The notes under the pieces were generated by a model. The model was not told the origin of the DNA, did not search any database, and saw nothing but the letters and a program-made list of their open reading frames with translations. A stretch of DNA of 64,000 nt, taken from NCBI RefSeq assembly GCF_905475345.1, contig NC_066588.1, positions 6,717,501-6,781,500 of the forward strand, in the 5' to 3' direction. This document shows, one piece after another, positions 12,326-23,847 of this stretch. This stretch comes from Vespula vulgaris (Eukaryota > Arthropoda > Insecta > Hymenoptera > Vespidae). Made by a program: the position numbers and the translations under genes. The stretch's first letter is position 1. Each line of letters starts with the position of its first letter.

Positions 12326-12842
12326 TCGGAACCACGCGAATCCTCGTAAATGTGTATGCAGTCCGAATTCGATGGCTCGCTGACGCGGAGATTTTCATTG
12401 TGATCCGATCGTGATGGATTAATTTGTTAAGCGAACGAACATATATCTCTACGTATTCCTGTATATTATGATCTATCTTTTGACAATCGTAATATCGAAT
12501 ATTCTTTCAACATGGTATTCGAATTATATTAATCAGTTCGTTCACCGTACGATCGCTTTGTACGAGTTTCGTAGTAAGCTAGCTGGCTAGCAAATCATTC
12601 AGCAGTCAGCTGAATACGAAACATGAGCTTGATTTAAGTCTAAAATTTTAACGCGTCGAACGCACGAATTTATCGTGCGATATGAGCAACGCTTAATATT
12701 TGAAAGCGAGTGCATTTAACCGAGCGCTTTTCGATACCATTGAAAATCGTAGAAGAGGCGAGAGAGAAATTTATTCTTTTCGTGTTTAAAACGTAGCCGT
12801 TGGTTAACTGTAGCGTGTAAACATGATAAAAGTGTGAAAAGC

Positions 12843-12947
12843 ATGGGGCGTGTGTGTTTTTTCTCCGCTATGGGACTTCTCTCTCTCTCTCTCTTTTTGT
12901 TGTCTCTTTATTTTTCTTTTTCTTCGTACATTTTCATCTCTTTAAAG
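12843..12947 (+). other. Hydrophobic 35-codon ATG frame ending at a strong donor
   Basis: An ATG at 12843 opens 35 codons that run, in phase 0, into the donor AAAG|GTGAGT at 12948. The peptide is hydrophobic with Ser/Leu/Phe runs, like a signal peptide. Pyrimidine-rich DNA produces such peptides by chance, and joining in phase to the exon at 31352 would give only a short peptide (stop at 31433). It might be a spurious donor or an alternative leader exon. Confidence 0.12.
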
Positions 12948-15900
12948 GTGAGTCTCGATGTATGTAGAGAAAACAAAACCAAGTCCGATGCGATCCAAAG
13001 AGTTGGATCTTCGTTTTCTTATACGAGTTCATTTCTTTTATTTCTTTTTTTTTTCTTTTTTGTTTTTGTTTTTTTTACAGAGTTAAGTACGTCTCGGTTG
13101 ATTATCACAAACGGCGTGTCTTTATCGTTCTCTTCTTTCTCTCCTCGTTTTTTGTCGTCGCAGTCGTCGTCGTAGCGGCACGCTACGTCGATTTCTATCA
13201 GAAGCTTCATCGAACGAAGTTCCGTAGTAACTGAGAAGGGATTAGGGGAGAAGTGCAGAGGGTTTCTTCGGCGGACTTCAAACGTTGATACCGGCGCGTT
13301 TCTCGCATTACTTGCATCGTAAAACGTTTCTAAAGAGAAAGAAAGGAAGAATGAACAGGAAGAGAAGAAAAGAAAGAGAGAGAGAAAAGAAATATTCCGA
13401 CGAACTTTTACATAGGTCGATTTGAATTCAAAATCTTCGAATGGCAGCTTACATTGAAGTAATTTTCGCCGATCGCGTTTCATGAAGATCGTCGAAGAAA
13501 ACTATGCAAGTCGACAGCAACATTCTCTTTCTTTTCCTTCCGCCATTTCATTGGACGTTTGTTTGTTCCGATAAGAAGAAGGGGACGTGTCTCTTTTCTT
13601 ATCTATCTCGAAGCAACGAGAGAAGGTGAATGCTTCTCGAGAAATCTTTTTCGTTCCTCTTTTCAATGGTGGTTTTATCGACGCTAAAGATCATCCGGAT
13701 GACAAAGAGAATGAGAAAATGACTAGCATGGGTGGATGATAGGGGCGAACGTTAATTAAGAGAACAATCATGGGAATGGATAATTAAGATGTTAACCTCG
13801 TTTGGAAAATAACGTATTATTTCTCTTTCTCCCTTTGAATCGTTGGCACGGATTGATTGAGGAAAACGCGTCGTTCAAATAACACGAAACGATGACACGT
13901 ACATGTATAATATATGATGTATCTATGTATGTATATGTCTCTTTACGTATATGTGTGTGTGTGTGTGTGTGAAACGGACACGAAACTACAACTACGGTGT
14001 TTCGCCCGTACATGGCGCATAAATTATATACGCGATGCAATGGCTGTTTCATTGCCGTACGCTATTCTCGGCCCGCGGCTGCGTTTTGCCGGAATTAGCG
14101 ACGACGTTCGCGTTAATTTCACTCCGATACCATTAAGCGACGACGTGTTCTACCACCGAGAGAGACTCGAAGTATGCCATACGTTGTACGGTTTCCGAAG
14201 GCATTCAACTGAGTGAACACTTCGATCTTGTTCTGGATCTTCCTTCTCGAATGATTTCTAAAACAAGATCGGAGTATGGTTAACAGTATTCGTCATTCAT
14301 TAATGATTACCAACTTGTTTTCGTTGCTACATCACTTTTACGTCAGCCATATTTCAAAGTGAACAGTTTATTAAAATTTATAACCGAACGTTTCGAATAC
14401 ACCAAAAGTTTTCGATTAATTAATCAAATTAGAAAGTTTTACTTACGTTATTTCCGAGAGAGCCAAAGAGAGTTTCTCCCTTTCGTCGTCGTCGTCGCGT
14501 TGCTTTTGATTCTTATACGAGGTACGTGCTACGCATGACAAACAAAGGAAAGAGAGAAGGAGAGAGCGAGAGAAGAGAACTCGAAACGACGACGCTCGTG
14601 AAGCGTGCGAGATAAGAAATCTGGTACGTCTGAGGGAGCAAGCAAGTAGATTCGTTTTCTTTTCTTTTTTCGCGAGCGTCTAAAAGGAGAGAGGGAGAGA
14701 CTGGAGGAGGGAGAGTGAGAGAGGTTAAGACTCCTTTCGTGCAACTTTCTCATACTTTTCTTGAACGCGTTTATGAGAAAAGGACGGAACGATAGGAAAA
14801 GAGTCGAGAACGATAAAGGAGCAGCAACGAGAGAATTCGACTAGTTTCTCTCATTCTTTCTCTCTCACTCTTACTTGTACTTTGGGATCTCTTTCCATCC
14901 CCTTGACGACGAGCTTATTTCGCGCAAGCACGCCTTGCTTCATCCTTCTACTTTTCTCTCTCTCTCTCTCTCTCTTTCTTTCTCTCTTTCTCTTTCTCTT
15001 TCTATCTCTTTCGACTCGTACTCGTCGTCTCCTTAACTTCACGGTGTCGCGAGCTTTCGCAGAGAAATACAGCTAAACGCTTCGCGGATTACGACTCTAG
15101 GCACTTTCCTCGTAGGAAATCGTAAGTCGGTGGAAGAGTGGAAGAGTGGAAGAGGAATCTCTCTCTCTCTCTCTCTTTCTCTCTCTTTCTGTCTCTCTGT
15201 TTCTCTCTCTTCTCTTCTCTCTTTTCTTCTCTCCGTTCGTGAGATCAATGCGGTCGATAAACCATCCGAAGCAGAACTTATCGCAAGTCTTTGTCACACT
15301 AAGAAGGAAGAGAAACGGTTAGAGAAAGAAACAGTTAGAGAAACGATCCTTTCGGTAAACTATTTCACAGAGTTTCAAGTCGATATTTTATAACGCTCGC
15401 TATAAGAGGTTAACTCGAAGGAAGAGAACGTTCACGAAGTGACTATCGAAATTTGCAAAATTTCGTTCGCTCGTAGAGTCCGACGTGCTTGGAAATGAAA
15501 CGTTCTCTTTTTCACTAGTTATCATTGCAATAGGTAGTTTCTACTAAGCACGAACATTCGTGCCGCGTATGCGGTGTCGTAAAAAGTGATAGCCACGTAT
15601 TAACGTCATAGAGATTTTAATATATTATATATATATAATATATTGTATTAGAGTGTTATTTTTTTTACAAAAGTCGTTTTCTTGTTCTCCTTTTCTCTCG
15701 TTACCTTTTCGAGGAACGTAATTTGTAACAAAGTCTCCAAGCTATGACGTGACATATAGGGATGGATAGTCAAAAAAAGCTAACAGTAGGAGGGTGAATT
15801 CTTTCGATCAGTGTAGTATCCCGATAATGATGGACGTCGTCGCGACGTGTCGCCTCGGGGGGCACGTTTAATTTACAGAAAGAGGGAAAAAAGGTAGAAA

Positions 15901-15997
15901 ACGAAAGCAAGCCGCCCTATCGTCCGGTTTGGTGGGGTTGAATTATTCATGGTACCCCGTGGAACCGATGCTAAAAGAGAAGGATAGAAAAGGACTA

Positions 15998-16036
<39 letters not shown>

Positions 16037-16588
16037 AAATAGAAACAGAGAGGGATGGGATGGCGATCGTAAATTTCAATTTATAAAACTGTTAACCATC
16101 ATCCGTAGCTGAGTCCAGTTACCTGAAAGAGTCCTTCCTATCTACTTTTTAGGGCATCACCATATATTTTCACCATCGCGTATTGATCTCTCCTCCCTGT
16201 TCTTTCTCTTTCTCTCTTTCTTACTCACACTTATTCGTTACCGACTAACATATACGTATACGATTCCACCTGTCTGTTTTTCCGCGCTTCCGTCGTGCCA
16301 TACTCCATAAAACGAGCCCTAGCTTGGTTCCCGTGGGGACTCGGTAATGCTTGACAAGAGGATGAGGAATGCCTATACGTAGTAGGCGTACGGAGTACCT
16401 ATACGCTCGTTTTCATCGAAAGCTCGACGCGTGTATGTGTATTTGAATGTGTGTGTATATGTGTGCACTCTATAGGGGGTAGTTCGCATACCTCAAGCGG
16501 TGGCTTTCCTTCCCACGTTTTGAGGGGTGAAAATGTGCCCCCGGCGTGCACCAAGGGTAGGTAATTGTTTTGCCCTGGGTATTTCCCT

Positions 16589-16628
<40 letters not shown>

Positions 16629-18213
16629 TGTCTCTCTCTCTCTCTTTCTCTCTCTTCTCTTTCACTCTTATCCATTCTCTCTCTATTTCTCTCTATCTCA
16701 CTCTATCCACACTACTTTCGTTTTTATATCACGTCTTCTGTCCTTTTCTTTTTTTCTTTCTTTCTCCTTTTTTCCCATCAGAATATGCCACCTATTAAGA
16801 TAAAGAAAAAAAAGGTCGCACGTGGTATTAAGTCGTTTACTCCGAGCAACAATTTTTCTCCTCTGATCATGATACTCAAAGGAACTGTGCCATGCAAGAA
16901 TATAACGTATTCGAATGGGTTTTTAAAAGACTCGTATCTCTTAACACATTTTACCTTCTCCTTCCAGACACAACCATGGTCTCCCTTCGTGATCTTTGCC
17001 AAGTTTTCCTTTTCTTTTTCTTAGTAATAACAGTTTCCGGTACCTCGTTGAATCACCGAGGAGATCGTTAATAATCGTTAATTACGAGACACGCTTGAAA
17101 CATAAGTACATACCTGTGTACGTTTAAAATACGACGGTATTAAGAGAGAGATCAGCAATGAAAGGGACATTAAGAAACAGGCCGTTCTTCTTTGCACGTT
17201 GCTATATCTTCACGAATGTTTCTTATCTTTCTTTTTTTTTCTTTTTTTTTGTTTTTTGTTTTTTCTCTTCTCTCTACAAAGAGGATGTTCTTCGTTGGCA
17301 AATAAATTACACAAAAATTGCAGTCACGAAATCACGTTTGGTGGTTGCTTATATCACGTGTTTCCCATCCATTCATATTTTCGGGACGTGTATTCGGGTT
17401 ATAAAAGAGAGCAGTTCTTCCTGAGAATGTAAATTATCGCGATTCGATAAGCACGTTCAATATTTTCCTATCATCTTTACTGATCCTCTCTCTCTCTCTC
17501 TCTCTCTCTTTCTTTTTCTCGGCCCAGTTTCCTTCGAACGATCGAGTTACCAATGCACCAACATTTCCTTTTACCTCTTAACTCATGTATATATCCTACC
17601 ATTTGACATCAGGGTCAACTCTATTTCTATCCTTCTTCTCTCTTTTTATTTTCCGTGCTCGTCGTACACAGACTGCATACAATATATTCTGTAACTCTTT
17701 CCTTGAAATCCGAAAGATCGCGATCTCCTTTCGTATGTATTGCGACTATCCCAAGAGAGGATCGAGAATGATGACGGTAAAAGTGTAATACCACAGGTAC
17801 CGAGAACGCTCTCTCTCTCTCTCTCTCTCTTTCTTTTGAAAATCGCAGCTTCACAGTTTGGTCATTTATCATAATTCACTGTAGTTGACATATTTCCCTC
17901 GTTTCTTTTACTCGCGGTTAGCTTCATCACTCTTGTCACTATTTCTTATTCTCTCCTTTATTATAAATTCTTAATTAGATTTTTTAAATATCTTTCGTGG
18001 CGAATATTTTTTTTTTTCTTTTTCAACCTTCTTTTTCTTCTTATCTTGCTTCCTTTTTTTTCTATTTTTTTTTCTCTCCAGAATATACGTGGTGGCTGAT
18101 CCAAGCTATCGCAGTCTCCCTGCATGGAATAAAGAATACAGTTGCGAGACTCGTGCCTGATCGCTATCTCTACCGTAAAAGCGTACATCTCGTTCGTGTT
18201 TCTCGTGCTTGGC

Positions 18214-18256
<43 letters not shown>

Positions 18257-18557
18257 ACGTGTATCTATGTACTTGTATACGCGCGACGACAACACTTAGC
18301 CGTCTAAGAATTCGTGCGAACGATGGGGGTGTACGTATGCCGCTGGCACGTACATACTTCATCCTATGGCAAAGCCATGCATTATTATCATGCCGAAACT
18401 ACACGAAGGCTTTTTTAGAATCCTTAGAATAGTAGCGGCTTCTAGACGTCGTTCCGAGTAGTCTCGTTTCAAAGTATTTCGAATATTTGTCGTAAACGCA
18501 ACGGATTTGAGATCACGTTTGAAAAGAAAATATACGTTCTTATTATAATTGAATTGA

Positions 18558-18608
18558 ACGTGGATATTATTGGATGTTAGAGATGAACGTGAACGTGTTA
18601 TGAACGTG
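18558..18608 (+). promoter_or_regulatory. Four GAACGTG motifs in 51 bp
   Basis: ACGTG cores sit at 18558-18562, 18587-18591, 18593-18597 and 18604-18608, all in the same orientation and all preceded by GA. The last three form an imperfect direct repeat of TGAACGTG. A reverse core (CACGT) lies at 18514-18518. This is the densest ACGTG group I found. It may be a bHLH-PAS regulatory cluster or simply a short local repeat expansion. Confidence 0.35.
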
Positions 18609-19920
18609 AACTATTTACCTCGCAATATCTCCATTTCCAATAGTTATCTTTTTTCTCGATCGAAGATCAATTTTCTTTAAGTGAAATTTTATCGTCTAGC
18701 GAAGGATAATCGAGTCGAGAGTTTGAGACGATGCGTGGCGTCTCTTTTACTAGGAAGTTAAAACGACATTTAAACGTGTTCGCTCGTGGATGATATATAT
18801 ATTTGCCATCGTAAAAATGTGCGGCCGTGTTCGTGCTCGCGGCTTGCGGCACGTACGCGTATATTCTAAATTCAGTCCGAACCACTGGATGGGTCGCGAT
18901 GAAACTTTTATGAAAACTCATGCATCCGTTACGGATGTGACACGAAGATTTGCGGATCGTCGTTTGTCTTCGTTTTATGACGGCGACTCGCGAGGATATA
19001 TGAAAGGGAAATCACATTGTCCCTTGGATCGTTAATAGAAAAATGTGTATATAAAATTTCAGGTTTGACGAGTATTTTTTTCCTTTTTTTTTCTCTCTTT
19101 ATTTTTCTTTTTATTTTTCTTTTTTGTTTTTACCATCCCTTCTTTCTTTCTTTCTTTTTTTTTTCTTTTTTAACTTGTGCTTGAAAATCATAGTAAGTGG
19201 ACGCGAAAAATATTACATTCGTTCATTTTTAAACAACGCCGTAGTACAATATGAAGAAATGAGAAAGACGATTTTAATATTTCCTGGGTGATGTACAAAA
19301 GAGTAACACGAGCGACAAATGCGCGAACGTTTCACGTGGAAGAGTGCACGCGCTAAGAGGGGAATGGAATTTGAGCGCAAATGCGTAGAAAAGGGGAGCG
19401 CAAATGTTGCCGTCATTCTAAATTCCAGAAAGAGATGAAATTTTGCTACTCTCGTATATACGTATATGTACGTACGGACGAATTGAAGCGCGAGCATGGC
19501 ATGCCGACAAAATCGGCGGAACGAACGAAAGCGAGGAAAGAAAGGTCGACGCACGCGACACGCGAGGAGAAACCTTTGCAAAACGTATGATTGTATGTAC
19601 AGTAGTTACTATACAAGTAGACATGTATACAAGCTGTTTCGTATTTTAGGAACGTATTACATTAATTGTGACGTTAAGAAAATGTACGTATGTACCTAAA
19701 CGTTCCGCGGTAAATACTTTTCTCTTTAAAGTCTTTCATAGTTTTTGCTTTATTTAGAATTTTCATTTATACAAAAAGCTACCTGCCGATTTATAAGTAG
19801 AACGAATATAAAATTAATTCGATGTGAATTTTCAAACGTTATTTGTCACCTGGTAAAGGTAATTTGAAGATTCTATCGAATTTCGTGCAATCTTCCAGTA
19901 TAATTTAGAAAGAATTTGTC

Positions 19921-19940
19921 AAAAAAAAAAAAAAAAAAAA
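19921..19940. repeat. Poly-A tract, 20 bp
   Basis: Twenty consecutive A. No target-site duplication or retroelement body was recognised next to it, so it is listed as a plain homopolymer. Confidence 0.9.
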
Positions 19941-20953
19941 TGTTATACGGGGCGTTAATGCAACACCATTTATATAGTACACGTAGTCGTAACGAAGTCG
20001 TTTAAAATAGAATTACCTTTCAACGTTTTCTCACGAACATATAGCATCAAAGTAATTGGTTCCTTTTCCTCGTGAAAACCTACCGTTTAGCATATACGCC
20101 TGTCGGTTATCGCGAGGGATTTAATCAAATGTATCCGAAGGAGCGAGAGCTCACGGCGCTATCTCGCCTTCTTACGAGTTACACGCGTTACCGACACCTC
20201 GGCGAGTGTGTTATTCAGTTTTGAAACGAGTTAACTGCAAATCGTTGCAATAGTTAACTGCAAACTACGGCCTAACATTTATAAGTTTTTCATCGATCGT
20301 TGGCAATATTTTCTTTTCTTTTCTTTTCTTTTTTTTTCTTTACATCTCCCCGTTATCGACACGTTACTTTTACACAACGTTGCGACTATACGGAGATACG
20401 TAACGATTACAAGCGTGTAACTTAGCGACGTGTTATAAGTGTCGCGTAATCTACGAAGTATATTATTTGAAATTCAACGAGAACGCATTAAGTAAATGAC
20501 GATATAACTAGAGAAAACGTTTTAATACACTTAAGAAGTACCAGTTACGTAGCGATAGCAACTACGATCGAAGTAAGATCTCGAATGACGATCGAATACG
20601 TAACGCTTGAACAATTCGTGTTACTTCTTGTCCGTACTCCGATTTCGTCGATTCTACTTTATTATGGTTAACCATCCGCTTCGTAGCCCTTCGTAGTATT
20701 TCACTCGATATCTGAACGTTATGGCGGTCAGTGAAACTGACTCCATGGTATTGCCTATACTTAAGTACACAAGAGGCGTAGTTAGTTATACAGGTCAGAA
20801 GCTAGCAGGGTATCGCGCTTTGCGAAAGGCAATTTCGAGAACTGTTATTCATAAAACGATAACGGTGCGCGTGACTATCGTCGTACTGCAGAACGAGGAT
20901 AACGCACTGTGGAGAGAAGATAAAGTCATGGAGAAAGAGAGAAAGAGAAAGAT

Positions 20954-20992
<39 letters not shown>

Positions 20993-22116
20993 AGATCCAG
21001 AACGTGTAACGTAAACCTTGGCAAGGTATTCAACGTATTCCGTGAAAACGATGCGTAGTCACTGATATCGTACTAGCCCTTTAACGTTTGGTACGATCTC
21101 TCGTTCGTTCCTCTTCTTGTTCGTTACCTTTCTGCATGTTACGTGTTACAAATTTAACATGGCTGCTCGGTGAATGCATTTTAAGAGATCTCTCGATGAT
21201 AGTCGAGAGATAACTATACTCGAAAAAGATTTTCGATATAAAAAGGTAATTTTTGTTATAACTTTCTCGTGAACGGCCGGATAAGTTTGTTCGTGTAACC
21301 TTCGAAAACAAGTTTTATAGGTAAATAATATGTTCTTTTCTCTAACGATTTAAACAAAGAGAAAAAGAGAGAGAAAGAGAGAGAGAGAGAGAATAAAGGT
21401 AGAAAACGAAGCTGTTAGACTTGTCTCTCAATGAAATACGTCGAAGGTAGATACACGTTCGAGGAAGTCGATTTATCGATGAGTACATGCACCATTCAGT
21501 ATATCCGTGTTTGCCACATCCGTCCTTACGGAGATTAGATACCCGTCTGCTTGCTCGGCCTCGGAAGATTATCACCTTGGATCGTAGCTATCGATCCATG
21601 AGAGTTCTCTCTTCCGTTGGTATCTTTCCGATAGCTCGGAGAGACATCCACCGGACGTTGTTTCTTCGAGGATCGAAACGAAGAAAGAAAATAGAGAAAG
21701 AAACGAGAAAAATGAAAGAAAGAAAGAAAGAAAGAAAGAGACGAACGAGAGTGGTCCTGTGTACGCGTGATGGTGGTGATGATGGTATTGGTGATGGTAG
21801 TAGTGGTGGTGGGATCGTGACGTCACTTGGGAATGGCCTTTTGCTTGGTAAAAAGTGGACAAAGGGTATAGAAAAAAAGTAGAAGGGTGTGAGGAGTAAA
21901 AGTCGAAGGTATTTGCGAGGCTATTATAGATTTGCCATTAGCACGTACCAGCTGGATGACTTTACTTGAAAATGCTAAGCGAAAAAAGTATCGGCTGTGA
22001 GTCTCCGGTACTTTACATTCTTTTTTATCTTTCACTAGTCTCTATTCCTCCCATCAGTCTCCTCTTCCCTTTCGTCCGTCAGCTTCGTCCTCATATATTG
22101 AGACGGAAAAAGAAAG

Positions 22117-22119
<3 letters not shown>

Positions 22120-22178
<59 letters not shown>
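22120..22178. repeat. GA-rich microsatellite
   Basis: GA run with a few GAAA interruptions. Confidence 0.95.
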
Positions 22179-22927
22179 GGTAGCAAGAGACGTCAGAAGC
22201 AATTTTCTTACGAGCTTGCTCGCGAGCTCTTGGAGAAGCACTGTGATTAATGTTGCTTGCGAGCGATAAGACAGCGGCGTGTCAATATTGAACTATGATG
22301 ACACTAAATATTAGACGTTGTTCGTGCTTCGGTATCAGTGCGGTGAAAAATGTTGAGATACGCTTGGAAAAAGTTTAACGACCTACCCCCTTCCCTTTTT
22401 CTCTTACTATTACAGAAAAAAGAAAGAGAGAGGAAGAGAGAGAGAATTATTGGATTTTCCATTGCTTTTCCTTTGGGTTTTCATTCTCCCGTTGTCAAAA
22501 CGACATTGATCAATATCGATAACTTCTTTTTTTTGTTTTTCCTTCTTTTTTTTTTTTCTATTTCTGTCATACCCGTCGGGAGACATACGATGCATAAAAG
22601 CTCTCTAGTCTTGTCCGAGTACGCGACTAATTAGCCTCGTTGAGTGTTGAACTTTGACATTGGCGAGAATAGTCGTGGCTAAGGTCGATATCGACCTTGA
22701 CCGTTCGATTATTTGAAGAGAGGGTGTTCTCGATATACGTTGACATATTTCGAGGATGACTGAAGTACATACGTTCGAAACGAATTTCATTAACCTCATA
22801 ATTGTCGATCATGATGCTTCGAGTTTCAAGCGTTGTTCGGATGCTTGTCTATCGAGACAATAGAATAATAGAAAAAAGAATAGACTATTGTAAATCTAAT
22901 TCATTGACAGAGAGTATAGGCAGGGAA

Positions 22928-22928
<1 letters not shown>

Positions 22929-22976
<48 letters not shown>
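22929..22976. repeat. (GA)n microsatellite
   Basis: GA run preceded by GACA units. Confidence 0.95.
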
Positions 22977-22979
<3 letters not shown>

Positions 22980-23273
22980 CATTCCAAAGAAAGAGGTTGC
23001 ATGCTATGTTAATGGTGGTACTGTAGTAGTGATCGCGCAATATATTGGAATTTCCGAAGGGTCTCTCTATCTTGTTTTATTCTCGCGCAGAACGTGCGAA
23101 TTTCTCGTCATATATCGTCCCAATGCAATCGCTGACGCGTCTCGTGCATTTTAGTAAAACGATCAGGAAGGTTGGTCTCGTCATACTCTCTTCTCTTTTT
23201 CTTTTTCATTCTGTTTTCGCGGGATCTTGATAAAGAGGGAACAACGAGAGCAAGAGAGAACGAACGAGCGAAA

Positions 23274-23279
<6 letters not shown>

Positions 23280-23324
<45 letters not shown>
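23280..23324. repeat. (GA)n microsatellite, 45 bp
   Basis: Uninterrupted GA run. Confidence 0.96.
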
Positions 23325-23640
23325 GAGAGAGTCGATAAAGTCTAAGAATTTCATTGAGAAGAAAAGAGATAGAAACGAGAGGAATGAGGAGTCTAGACCG
23401 ATTAGCGTTTGGTCACCGGAACTTCGAGCCCGAGCTTGGAAAACTGACGGAAGTGGCCGGACTTCTTCTTCATGCTTCTGGTAGAATAGGAAGAGGGGTG
23501 GAAAGACAAATAGAATTCGGAAGGAGTTTTTGCCGGCCCGGTAAGATTTAATAGCCTGCAGACTCTTTCTCTTTCTATCTTTCTCTATCTCGTAAAGTCT
23601 CGAAGGGAGACAAAGGGTGGGGAGAGAAAAAGGAGACGGA

Positions 23641-23743
23641 TAGTATAGTAATAGAAATAGTAGTAGTAGTAGTAGTAATAGTAGTAGTAGTGGTAGTAGT
23701 AGTGGTAGTAGTAGTAGTAATAATAGTATCAGTAGTAGTATAG
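23641..23743. repeat. GTA/GTG trinucleotide repeat, about 100 bp
   Basis: Interrupted GTA units with GTG and ATA variants. On the minus strand it reads as poly-Thr, and the ATG frame at 23575-23856 is made of this plus a GA run. Confidence 0.95.
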
Positions 23744-23797
23744 TAAGGAAAGGGCCGAAGCAATGCGAAATTCCACGCGATGGAACAGAAGAAAGGA

Positions 23798-23799
<2 letters not shown>

Positions 23800-23846
<47 letters not shown>
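23800..23846. repeat. (GA)n microsatellite, 47 bp
   Basis: Uninterrupted GA run, 57 bp downstream of the GTA repeat. Confidence 0.96.

Positions 23847-23847
<1 letters not shown>

Larger units (their letters stand above)
10090..18480. other. Noncoding stretch, no gene seen
   Basis: It holds CT/GA runs (10505-10542, 11309-11339, 11456-11512, 12196-12238, 14957-15005, 15160-15215, 15999-16031, 16591-16660, 18215-18250), a CTTTT run (10361-10389) and a TG run (13951-13971). A microsatellite-poor patch at 13985-14220 has a 58-codon ATG frame starting at 14038, with no match I know and no splice or conservation evidence. Confidence 0.6.

Noticed and set aside
13914..14216. 100-codon frame with an ATG at 14038 in complex sequence
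   Set aside because: No recognised domain, no splice evidence, and a length common by chance.
20721..21014. 97-codon ATG frame ending in Arg/Glu repeats
   Set aside because: The C-terminal third is a GA microsatellite and the N-terminal part has no recognisable features.
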